NCBI GenBank assembly: GCA_038326995.1
Contig: JBBQKP010000044.1
Location: 1 to 20,203 of the forward strand
Direction: 5' to 3'
Source of the DNA: JBBQKP01 sp038326995
GTDB taxonomy: Bacteria; Planctomycetota; Phycisphaerae; Tepidisphaerales; Tepidisphaeraceae
DNA: 20,203 nucleotides
Below the pieces are notes generated by a model, which searched no databases, was not told the DNA's origin, and saw only the letters and a program-made list of their open reading frames with translations. Below are positions 8,101 to 14,021 of the stretch, one piece after another (position 1 is the first letter of the stretch; each line of letters begins with the position of its first letter). Position numbers and translations under genes: made by a program.

Positions 8101-9429
8101 ATGACGCAATTTCTTCTTGCCGCCGCCCCTGTGATTGAAAGCGGCACGTTGGGCGAACGCGCGCAGTCGCTATTGGGTCTTGCGGTGTTCGTATTGATCG
8201 CATTCATCATCGGCCGTCTACGCGGCGCAAAGACATTTCCGGCGCGTGTCGTGTTTCCCGGCATCGCACTGTGCTTCGTCTTTGGCGCACTCACGCTTTA
8301 CACGCCCGACGTTCTGGTCAAGGTTCAACTGGCGATACAGAAGCTGCTCGATTTCTCCACCGCGGGCGCGCAGATGATCTTCGGCAACCTCGCCAGCGGC
8401 CGGCCGATTTCCGTCATCGCCGCAGCAGGTAATGCAGCCGGCGAACCCATCGGAATCGTGCAGACGGGCTTTCTCTTTGGCTTCACGGTATTGCCCACGA
8501 TCATTTTCGTCTCGCTGTTGACGGCCGTCCTCTATCACACGGGCGTCCTTACAGTCGTCGTCGCGTTGCTCGCGTGGGTGATGAAAAAAACACTCGGTAC
8601 CAGCGGCGCAGAGACACTCAGCACCGCCGCAAATATCTTTGTCGGTCAGACCGAAGCACCGCTATTGGTCCGGCCGTTTCTCGCCACTGCAACGCGAAGC
8701 GAACTGCTGGTGGTCATGGTCGGCGGCTTCAGCAACGTCGCCACCGGCGTGTTGGTGGTCTACACCGATTTGCTCAACAACTTCGTCCCCAATGCGGGCG
8801 GGCATCTCGCACTTGCCTGTTTCATCAGCGCGCCCGCGACACTGGTCGTGAGCAAGCTGCTCATGCCCGAAACAGAGGTGCCAGAAACGTCAGGCCGCAT
8901 CTCGTTTCGCAGGCAGAAGGTCGATGCCAATCTCTTCGACGCCGCCGCGCGTGGCACGACCGAGGGCATGCACCTGGCGCTCAACGTCGGCGCGATGCTC
9001 ATCGCCTTCACCGCACTCATCGCGATGCTCAATGCATTGACCGTCGGCGTGACGGGCCTGCGAATCGAAGAAATGCTCGGCACGCTGCTCGCGCCCGTCG
9101 CCTGGCTTACGGGAGCGCCGTGGAAAGATTGCGCGCTCTTTGGAAGCTGGCTCGCCCAGAAGACCGTGCTGAACGAATTCTTCGGATACCTCAGCATGAG
9201 CACCGCACTCGCCGCCGACCCCAATGCCGTCTCACCACGAACGGCGCTCCTGGCAACCTACGGCCTGTGCGGCTTTGCGAACTTCGCCTCCATCGGCATC
9301 CAGATCGGCGGAATCAGCGCCCTGGCACCCAACCGCCGCAGCGACCTGGCACGCATCGGCCTGCTCGCAATGGTCGGCGGCGCGATCGCCACGCTCATGG
9401 GCGCGTGCGTCGTCGGCGTGCTGTATTAA
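8101..9429 (+). CDS. Concentrative nucleoside transporter (CNT/NupC family)
   Basis: Imports nucleosides using a sodium or proton gradient; inner membrane. The 442 residues match CNT length and order. Conserved elements are GQTEAPLLV (Gly182-Gln183-Thr184-Glu185), the QTE loop that contacts nucleoside; NEFFGY (358-363), the second substrate and ion contact; and TYGLCGFANFASIGIQ near the C-terminus. It starts 3 bp after the upstream transporter stop, with gagga (8088-8092) as ribosome binding site inside that gene's end, so translation is probably coupled. If the partner exchanges sodium and protons, the pair could link a sodium gradient to nucleoside uptake (inference). The last 45 bp before the final Tyr codon's third base recur exactly at 12934-12978; the AT-rich block begins right after this gene. 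Confidence 0.93.
   Translation: MTQFLLAAAPVIESGTLGERAQSLLGLAVFVLIAFIIGRLRGAKTFPARVVFPGIALCFVFGALTLYTPDVLVKVQLAIQKLLDFSTAGAQMIFGNLASGRPISVIAAAGNAAGEPIGIVQTGFLFGFTVLPTIIFVSLLTAVLYHTGVLTVVVALLAWVMKKTLGTSGAETLSTAANIFVGQTEAPLLVRPFLATATRSELLVVMVGGFSNVATGVLVVYTDLLNNFVPNAGGHLALACFISAPATLVVSKLLMPETEVPETSGRISFRRQKVDANLFDAAARGTTEGMHLALNVGAMLIAFTALIAMLNALTVGVTGLRIEEMLGTLLAPVAWLTGAPWKDCALFGSWLAQKTVLNEFFGYLSMSTALAADPNAVSPRTALLATYGLCGFANFASIGIQIGGISALAPNRRSDLARIGLLAMVGGAIATLMGACVVGVLY
9381..9425 (+). repeat. Left copy of a 45-bp direct repeat (3' end of the CNT gene)
   Basis: These 45 bp, beginning cgcgatcgccacgctcatgg and ending gtgctgta, are identical to 12934-12978. They encode the last residues of the nucleoside transporter. 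Beyond the exact match the left copy continues TATTAA and the right TACTGA; both keep Tyr-stop. The copies are 3553 bp apart and bracket the AT-rich gene block. Confidence 0.95.
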
Positions 9430-9503
9430 GCCCAACAGCTTGCAGTATTCACCGATCATTTGACCGTGACAGAGACCTAGCATCATTCTCTTACAGAAAC
9501 TTA

Positions 9504-10346
9504 TCAATCGATCACACGGAAATATGAAAACCCCCTACCCAAAGGTGCACCAATGTCGAAGACTTGCCAATCGACTTTTCGAAACGCGTGAGACCGGACC
9601 GAACCGTCAAAAGCGGCGGCATTCGAGCGATTCTTCCCGTGCACGTCCAAATCGATTGTTTCTGATTCACGGAGTCTCGATTGCATCGACTGAATACGAG
9701 GATGTCGAGGGTTGGGAATCTGCGTCTCCCAATATATTGCGCGGTGGCCAATCGCCGCTGCCGAACACGGAGACAGGTTCTGTGATAAACTCGGATTCCC
9801 TTCAGTTTTGATTATCTCATTCGGTTGCCTTTCAGCACACTCATATACTTCGACTAACATTACCGAATCACTTACCCGCTTGATATTATGCAGACGCAGC
9901 TCATACCGTGTATTAAACTCACTTACGTCGTCGGGATGCATATAGATAGCGTTAATAAAATATGAGAGGCCGCCATTCGATAAACTTGCGCGTTCAGGAC
10001 AGACCAGACGAGTGAATCGCTGACGCTGCGTGTATATGTCGGTATTCTCCGCCCAGGTCATCTCCTTACTGGTCCACCGTTCATTGGCTAAGAGCTCTGT
10101 GTCATAGGGGGCGTTGCGTTCGCTAGAGAATCGCCATAAGATTCCACGGTTCTGATTGGAATATACAAACATGTTCGCAGCTCCGATCCTCAGATTCGAC
10201 AGACAATGCGACTCTCGCGCGGCTCGACGACTCGATTGAATGGCCGGCAATAATAGTGAAATCAACGCGACTATCAGAAGAATTGCGATCAGCATCTCGA
10301 TGATGGTAAATCCGCTTCTACGATATATTATTAATTTCTCGTTCAT
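9504..10346 (-). CDS. Prepilin-type N-terminal methylation domain protein (DUF1559-like pseudopilin)
   Basis: 280 residues. The N-terminus has a short basic leader and the class III signal RRSG-FTIIEMLIAILLIVA: cleavage by prepilin peptidase is expected after Gly12, leaving Phe13 with Glu17 at +5. One hydrophobic helix follows (about 15-35), then a globular extracytoplasmic domain. The C-terminal NAAAFDGSVRSH resembles the short Asn/His...DGSV motif ending planctomycete DUF1559-type proteins, which exist in large paralogous sets. Its role is unknown; it could be a minor pilin of a type II secretion-like system. The start ATG overlaps the previous stop (ATGA, 10343-10346), with ggag (10355-10352) 5 nt upstream, so it is translationally coupled to the MauE-like gene. 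It is the last gene of the minus-strand cluster and converges on the CNT gene. Confidence 0.82.
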   Translation of the reverse strand: MNEKLIIYRRSGFTIIEMLIAILLIVALISLLLPAIQSSRRAARESHCLSNLRIGAANMFVYSNQNRGILWRFSSERNAPYDTELLANERWTSKEMTWAENTDIYTQRQRFTRLVCPERASLSNGGLSYFINAIYMHPDDVSEFNTRYELRLHNIKRVSDSVMLVEVYECAERQPNEIIKTEGNPSLSQNLSPCSAAAIGHRAIYWETQIPNPRHPRIQSMQSRLRESETIDLDVHGKNRSNAAAFDGSVRSHAFRKVDWQVFDIGAPLGRGFSYFRVID

Positions 10347-10843
10347 CGAAACTCCGAATTATTAAGAGGTGCATCTTTTCGGCGCAGCATTGTCAACTCC
10401 GGCAACCAACCCATCACCCCAAGCCCGATGTTGCGAGCTATACCGAAAATCGCTGCTTTGCTGCCGTCCTCAATGGAGAAAAAACGACCCAGACAACCAC
10501 AAGTTCCCAGTTCAGGGTAGCACGCCATCACACTGAGCAACGCGGAAAAGAGCAACAGGAGAACCGTCACGCCCCATCGAAATAATCGAAAATTCCAACC
10601 CGCCGCGCCAAGAACAACGATAACGGTTTCCAATGCTAACAAACCTAAAACGCCAGAAAAGAGCAACCGCTCCGGGATTCCCAACCATCGCATAATTCGT
10701 TCCACACCTGTCGAATCGTCCAGTTTTGCGACGACCGCGAGTAAGAATACGATGGCAACGACCATCATCCAAATTCTTGCGTAAGACCATTTCCGATGAG
10801 CGAACATTCGACCTTTCACCGAGGCAGCTGACATCGTTGGCAT
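10343..10843 (-). CDS. MauE/DoxX-like redox-associated membrane protein
   Basis: 166 residues with four predicted membrane helices (about 21-41, 58-81, 88-108, 130-148). Cys108 lies at the end of helix 3 and Cys115 and Cys117 in the loop motif TCGCLG before helix 4. This layout and motif resemble the MauE/DoxX-like family; MauE is needed for making the disulfide-rich small subunit of methylamine dehydrogenase. The family call rests on topology and the GCLG motif, not on an alignment. The start at ATG 10843 is well supported by aaggag (10857-10852) with 8 nt spacing. It overlaps the prepilin-like gene by 4 bp and follows the anchored protein by 77 bp. A thiol role acting on the ten-cysteine secreted protein of the same cluster is inference. 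Confidence 0.7.
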   Translation of the reverse strand: MPTMSAASVKGRMFAHRKWSYARIWMMVVAIVFLLAVVAKLDDSTGVERIMRWLGIPERLLFSGVLGLLALETVIVVLGAAGWNFRLFRWGVTVLLLLFSALLSVMACYPELGTCGCLGRFFSIEDGSKAAIFGIARNIGLGVMGWLPELTMLRRKDAPLNNSEFR

Positions 10844-10920
10844 TTCAGTTTCTCCTTAATTTAGAGTCTGAACAGGAATTAACTTAAAATCGACAATTGA
10901 TCTGTTTGATTCCACTTGAT

Positions 10921-12102
10921 CTAACCGCGTAAATGGTCCGATCCACGGAACACTCCAGCTCGCACCACCAGTAAAATGACAATGCCAGCTACTGCTACTA
11001 CGAAAACAATCATGGACAGCTTTTGAGAACTGAGCCATTCGTTTTGGGTATCAATGCCCGATCGACTTGCAGCCGAGCCGCTTACACTCGCTTTCATTTG
11101 CATCACTATTGCCTGCAATGATTCGTTTGGTGACTTTAGCCCTTCGCCGGCTGCGTTCCCGTTTAGAGTTCCGACAACCGAATCAGGTACGATCGTCACC
11201 TCATTAACAACTGTCGCCATGCGTTCAGTGGACCCGGGTGCTTTCTCATCAAATTTTGTTTCAATCATTTTGGACGGCACGTACTGCAACTTACCACCAG
11301 TCTTTTCCGTAACACGTGCCGACGAATAAGCGGTCCAACTCCAATTCCGTTCCAGCAAAAGCTCTCCAGTTTTTCCATAGACTCTGGCTCGAACCGGAAC
11401 CAGTTTTCCCTCACGTAACTCAAAACCTATTTCATTTCGAAATCGACCCAAATTATTGGATGGATTACCGACGTTCGACCTATCAAACTGACTGACAAGC
11501 CAGACCAAGCCATCCTTCGACTCCGAAGATAGGACTGGAGGCTGTTTGACCGCTGAGCTATAGTTAGACGGAACAACTGACAAAAATTCGGCAGCCACAA
11601 ATGAGGGATCAAATCGTGAATGATTTTCAGCTATCATTGGCCATTGCACTGGCTTGACGTGCCCCACACCCATTTGCCCGAGAGGAATAAGATTACCATT
11701 CCTCACGACCAGTTGAATCGATCTTCGATTTCCATTCTCCGAAGAGCCAGAACTTTGGGGAGTGAATATTTGAATATATGTTTCGCCGCCATACCTGACC
11801 GCGCGACCGGATAAATATGAAACAATGGGTTGAGTCGCCGGAAGTAATCGTATCGCGCCACCAAGTATCGGGCGACCAGTGTTAGCATCTTTCGCCCGCT
11901 CCGCGATCACCAAAGAAGTCGACGAGGACTCTATATTGAACGCTACATCCCTTTCCGCATCCTGACGGAAGGAATCCAACGCGGTAACCAGTTCAGATAC
12001 TGGTTTTGCAGGTTCAGCAGTTGCTCCACCACACATACTAACTCGCATTAGCAATATGAACACAACTACAATCGCGACGATTTGCAAGCGAAAATTCGAC
12101 AT
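10921..12102 (-). CDS. Secreted protein with C-terminal membrane anchor, function unknown
   Basis: 393 residues, no family recognised. An N-terminal signal sequence (hydrophobic about 6-22) precedes a large, mostly beta-like extracytoplasmic region. One C-terminal transmembrane helix (about 362-382, MIVFVVAVAGIVILLVV) is followed by a short Arg-containing tail, so the bulk of the protein should face outside the cytoplasmic membrane. The stretch FELREGKLVPVRARVYGKTG ... ERNWSWT is reminiscent of LolA-like beta strands, but too weak to assign. I chose ATG 12102 because GGAG (12114-12111) lies 8 nt upstream; an in-frame TTG at 12120 would add six residues and contain that site. It sits 98 bp after the ten-cysteine gene and 77 bp before the MauE-like gene, same strand, probably one operon. 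Confidence 0.72.
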   Translation of the reverse strand: MSNFRLQIVAIVVVFILLMRVSMCGGATAEPAKPVSELVTALDSFRQDAERDVAFNIESSSTSLVIAERAKDANTGRPILGGAIRLLPATQPIVSYLSGRAVRYGGETYIQIFTPQSSGSSENGNRRSIQLVVRNGNLIPLGQMGVGHVKPVQWPMIAENHSRFDPSFVAAEFLSVVPSNYSSAVKQPPVLSSESKDGLVWLVSQFDRSNVGNPSNNLGRFRNEIGFELREGKLVPVRARVYGKTGELLLERNWSWTAYSSARVTEKTGGKLQYVPSKMIETKFDEKAPGSTERMATVVNEVTIVPDSVVGTLNGNAAGEGLKSPNESLQAIVMQMKASVSGSAASRSGIDTQNEWLSSQKLSMIVFVVAVAGIVILLVVRAGVFRGSDHLRG

Positions 12103-12110
12103 TGTATTAG

Positions 12111-12114
12111 CTCC
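12111..12114 (-). promoter_or_regulatory. Ribosome binding site that sets the start of the anchored protein
   Basis: GGAG on the minus strand, 8 nt before ATG 12102. It lies within the six extra codons that a TTG start at 12120 would need, favouring the shorter form. Confidence 0.65.
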
Positions 12115-12200
12115 GATCAAAGCTTACCATCACACTCGCCGATTCACCTGAAATAACAACATTTTCACATTAGGCTGTTTCTCCACATTCTTTTCAGATA

Positions 12201-12687
12201 TTATTGACAATCAGTTGCACCTACAATTTTATTCGAGCCACAGGAATCGGTCGTGTTATACCAAGTTCCAGCGCCCAGAGCAGGAGACTCACACACTCCG
12301 CCAAAATTGACGCAAAACACATCATTATTATCCCAGTCCCAAATTCGAACCGTACCACAACCACCGTCGATAAATTCTATTGAAGACGTTCGAGTGTCCT
12401 CTCCTCCCGCACCTTGAGGAAGCCTCACCGGCCGGTCATGAGGCCCTGAACCGGTACAACTGTAGATTGTGGGACGCTTGTTCAAACAGTCGCTCTCGTC
12501 GCAACCGTCGTACACAATACCCTGACAGCCGTCTCGATCAATTCTAAAGCAAGGAATCACCCCACCCCCTCCACGCTGTCCGTAAGTGGCAGACACTGCC
12601 GCTATAGAAACAAATAGAACTAGAGCCGAGACGTCGAGAGCCGAGAGCCGAGACGTCGAGACGTCGAGATTTTCTGAGAAAGTTCAT
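12201..12687 (-). pseudogene. Small ten-cysteine secreted protein, frameshifted in its signal peptide
   Basis: No family recognised. The intact part (from GTG 12596 to TAA 12201-12203) encodes 131 residues with ten cysteines, an even number that could form five disulfides. It also has the aromatic patch RIWDWDN and ends DCQ. Reading upstream in that frame gives LDVSALVLFVSIAAVSA-TYG, a hydrophobic core plus AxA-like cleavage site, but no start codon. ATG 12687 in the next frame gives MNFLRKSRRLDVSAL before entering the 7/8-bp repeat array (12622-12666). The span is 487 nt, one more than a multiple of three. Deleting 22 nt of the array gives one 154-residue frame: a 26-residue signal peptide plus a 128-residue mature protein. 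As sequenced, the protein cannot be exported from this start. Phase variation, an early pseudogene, or an assembly error in the repeat are all possible. Confidence 0.72.
12622..12666 (-). repeat. 7/8-bp repeat array inside the signal-peptide coding sequence
   Basis: On the minus strand the array reads A A B B A B, with A = cgacgtct (8 bp) and B = cggctct (7 bp), 45 bp in all. On the plus strand the 18-mer agagccgagacgtcgaga occurs at 12622-12639 and again at 12644-12661, offset by 22 bp. Slippage between these copies adds or removes 22 bp, which shifts the frame by one. The short form A A B joins ATG 12687 in frame with the secreted protein. Confidence 0.9.
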
Positions 12688-12697
12688 GATGAATACG

Positions 12698-12930
12698 CTA
12701 TTTAAAAGAAAAAGTTTTTCCAGATTTCACCAACACCTTTATGAAATCATCGAGGTCGAAGAAGTCAAGCGAAATCATCTCAGTTAGACAAGAAATTTGA
12801 AGAACTTCTTCCAATGCGTTTTGATCCAGTGGCGGACATGACGTTCGAGAGTACAGGACCCTGATGGATGTCGAGTCATAACCTAACAGCGTCGGCGAGA
12901 AAATTGATGGCTCGGTTTTCCGGACTTGAG
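12698..12930 (-). pseudogene. 3' remnant of an unidentified gene, truncated at the island border
   Basis: Minus-strand frame ending at TAG (12700-12698) with protein-like sequence: SIFSPTLLGYDSTSIRVLYS, then CPPLDQNALEEVLQISCLTE, then DLDDFIKVLVKSGKTFSFK at the end. No ATG, GTG or TTG start exists in this frame before the 45-bp repeat at 12934, so the 5' part appears lost. The stop lies 10 bp before ATG 12687 of the ten-cysteine gene, typical operon spacing. That makes this the former upstream member of the cluster, and its promoter was probably lost with its 5' end. No family recognised. Confidence 0.5.
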
Positions 12931-12933
12931 CGC

Positions 12934-12978
12934 CGCGATCGCCACGCTCATGGGCGCGTGCGTCGTCGGCGTGCTGTA
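12934..12978 (+). repeat. Right copy of the 45-bp direct repeat
   Basis: Identical to 9381-9425 over 45 bp. Flanking sequence diverges at once on the left, whereas on the right the Tyr and stop codons are kept with two transitions. See the left copy and the island entry. Confidence 0.95.
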
Positions 12979-12982
12979 CTGA
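12934..12982 (+). pseudogene. Detached 3' end of a CNT nucleoside transporter gene
   Basis: In frame this encodes AIATLMGACVVGVLY followed by TGA (12980-12982), the exact C-terminus of the transporter at 8101-9429. It differs only by TAC for TAT and TGA for TAA. An in-frame TGA shortly upstream (near 12908) and the absence of further similarity show that only the tail is present. It is best read as the original 3' end of the transporter gene, displaced by the inserted block. Confidence 0.8.
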
Positions 12983-13062
12983 AATGGATCGCAGTAAGCT
13001 CTCTCACCATATGATCGGCGGGCGGCAGTCCAGGCCGCTGGTTGACTATTGATTCGCCAGAA

Positions 13063-13079
13063 GCGTCATAGAGTGACGC
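13063..13079. repeat. Palindrome gcgtca-N5-tgacgc, second copy
   Basis: gcgtcatagagtgacgc has the same outer 6-bp arms and the same 5-base spacer length as the palindrome at 6202-6218, with a different spacer. A half copy, gcgtcacgcc, follows at 13114-13123. Confidence 0.5.
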
Positions 13080-13100
13080 CCTCCAGAGTGACGCCCTCCA
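13071..13100 (+). repeat. Perfect tandem duplication of a 15-bp unit
   Basis: gagtgacgccctcca occurs twice head to tail (13071-13085 and 13086-13100), overlapping the gcgtca-N5-tgacgc palindrome, in the short region before the hydrolase gene. No coding role is evident. Confidence 0.85.
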
Positions 13101-13133
13101 ACTTCGTGCTTCAGCGTCACGCCTACCATCGGC

Positions 13134-14006
13134 ATGAAGTTTCGACCCGGCCGAATCGTTCTCTCATGTCTGGCGATCATCTCGCTTCTGCACGCCACAG
13201 GTTGCACACGCACGGGTGCGTTCATCGCCGCCGTGCCGGGCTTCTTCGACGACGTCACGCGACACGCCGACATTCAATTCGACGCCGCAAACAAACTGTC
13301 GCTCGACGTTTACACGCCAAATGAACCGACAAAAACACTCAAGCCCGTCGTCGTCTTTTTCTACGGCGGGAACTGGAGAACGGGCGACAAGAATCTCTAC
13401 AAATTCGTCGGCGATCGTCTGGCGGCGATGGGCCATGTGGTGGTGATCGCCGACTATCGCAAGTATCCGTTCGTTCGCTTTCCCGAGTTCATGAACGACG
13501 CGGCCAGTGCCGTAAAATGGGTCACGCAAAACGGCCAGACCTTTGGCGGCGACCCGAATCGAATCATCCTCGTCGGTCACTCGGCCGGGGCGCACATCGG
13601 CGCGATGCTCGCCACCGACCGACAATTTCTGACCTCTGTCGGCGTTGATCCGGGTGTCATCAAAGGCTTCGCCGGACTGGCCGGGCCTTACGCGTTCGTG
13701 CCCGACACGGCCGAGCTGGTCGAAGTCTTCGGAAGAGGTCCCGACTACGCCTCCATGCAGGTGCCGACGTTCATCACCGGGCGCGAGCCGCCCATGCTGC
13801 TCCTGTACGGCCTGAACGATTCCGTTGTTCACATCACCAACCTCGAAAAACTGCGCGACGCCGTTCTCGCCAGGCAAGGCCAAGTCGACGTCCGTCTCTA
13901 CAAGAACGTCGATCACGTCCGCATCGTGACGGCCCTCACGTGGGTGTATAAACGAAGCGCGCCAGTCATCGACGACCTTCGACAGTTCTTCGAACGCGTG
14001 TCGTAA
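13134..14006 (+). CDS. Alpha/beta hydrolase, probable lipoprotein esterase
   Basis: 290 residues. The N-terminus has a basic start, a hydrophobic core, and ATGC with Cys24, a tolerable lipobox, so the protein is probably lipid-anchored outside the cytoplasm. The alpha/beta hydrolase fold is clear. The oxyanion motif is FFYGGNW (75-81), where Tyr replaces the His of the common HGG motif. The nucleophile elbow is GHSAGA with Ser150; the acid is Asp229 in YGLNDSVV; the base is His261 in NVDHVRIV. The layout resembles the carboxylesterase/arylformamidase-like group (BD-FAE type). The substrate is unknown; carboxylic esters are likely. No good ribosome binding site precedes ATG 13134, but the signal sequence begins right there, which supports it. 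The gene is convergent with the DUF4139 gene, 15 bp between stops. Confidence 0.87.
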   Translation: MKFRPGRIVLSCLAIISLLHATGCTRTGAFIAAVPGFFDDVTRHADIQFDAANKLSLDVYTPNEPTKTLKPVVVFFYGGNWRTGDKNLYKFVGDRLAAMGHVVVIADYRKYPFVRFPEFMNDAASAVKWVTQNGQTFGGDPNRIILVGHSAGAHIGAMLATDRQFLTSVGVDPGVIKGFAGLAGPYAFVPDTAELVEVFGRGPDYASMQVPTFITGREPPMLLLYGLNDSVVHITNLEKLRDAVLARQGQVDVRLYKNVDHVRIVTALTWVYKRSAPVIDDLRQFFERVS

Positions 14007-14021
14007 TTACCTGTCGCTCGG

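Larger units (their letters stand above)
9426..12933. mobile_element. Candidate genomic island inserted at the 3' end of the CNT gene
   Basis: A 3.5 kb block between the two copies of the 45-bp repeat. Its base composition is visibly more AT-rich than the flanks (judged by eye, not measured). All its genes are on the minus strand, opposite to the transporter operon it abuts. The right border cuts a gene remnant whose 5' end is missing. Duplication of a gene's 3' end at both borders is typical of site-specific integration into a coding 3' end. No integrase, transposase or terminal inverted repeat is seen, so it would be a remnant, a trans-mobilised element, or the product of another duplication event. 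Confidence 0.55.

Noticed and set aside
6574..9527. Plus- and minus-strand Arg/His-rich frames inside the two transporter genes
   Set aside because: Their composition is that of shifted reading of GC-rich coding DNA; the transporter frames have clear membrane segments and family motifs.
12622..12666. CRISPR-like short repeat array
   Set aside because: Units are 7 and 8 bp with no spacers, inside a coding sequence; this is a slippage-prone microsatellite, not a CRISPR.
9426..12933. Insertion sequence or transposon
   Set aside because: No transposase frame, no terminal inverted repeats, and a 45-bp duplication is far longer than usual transposon target duplications.
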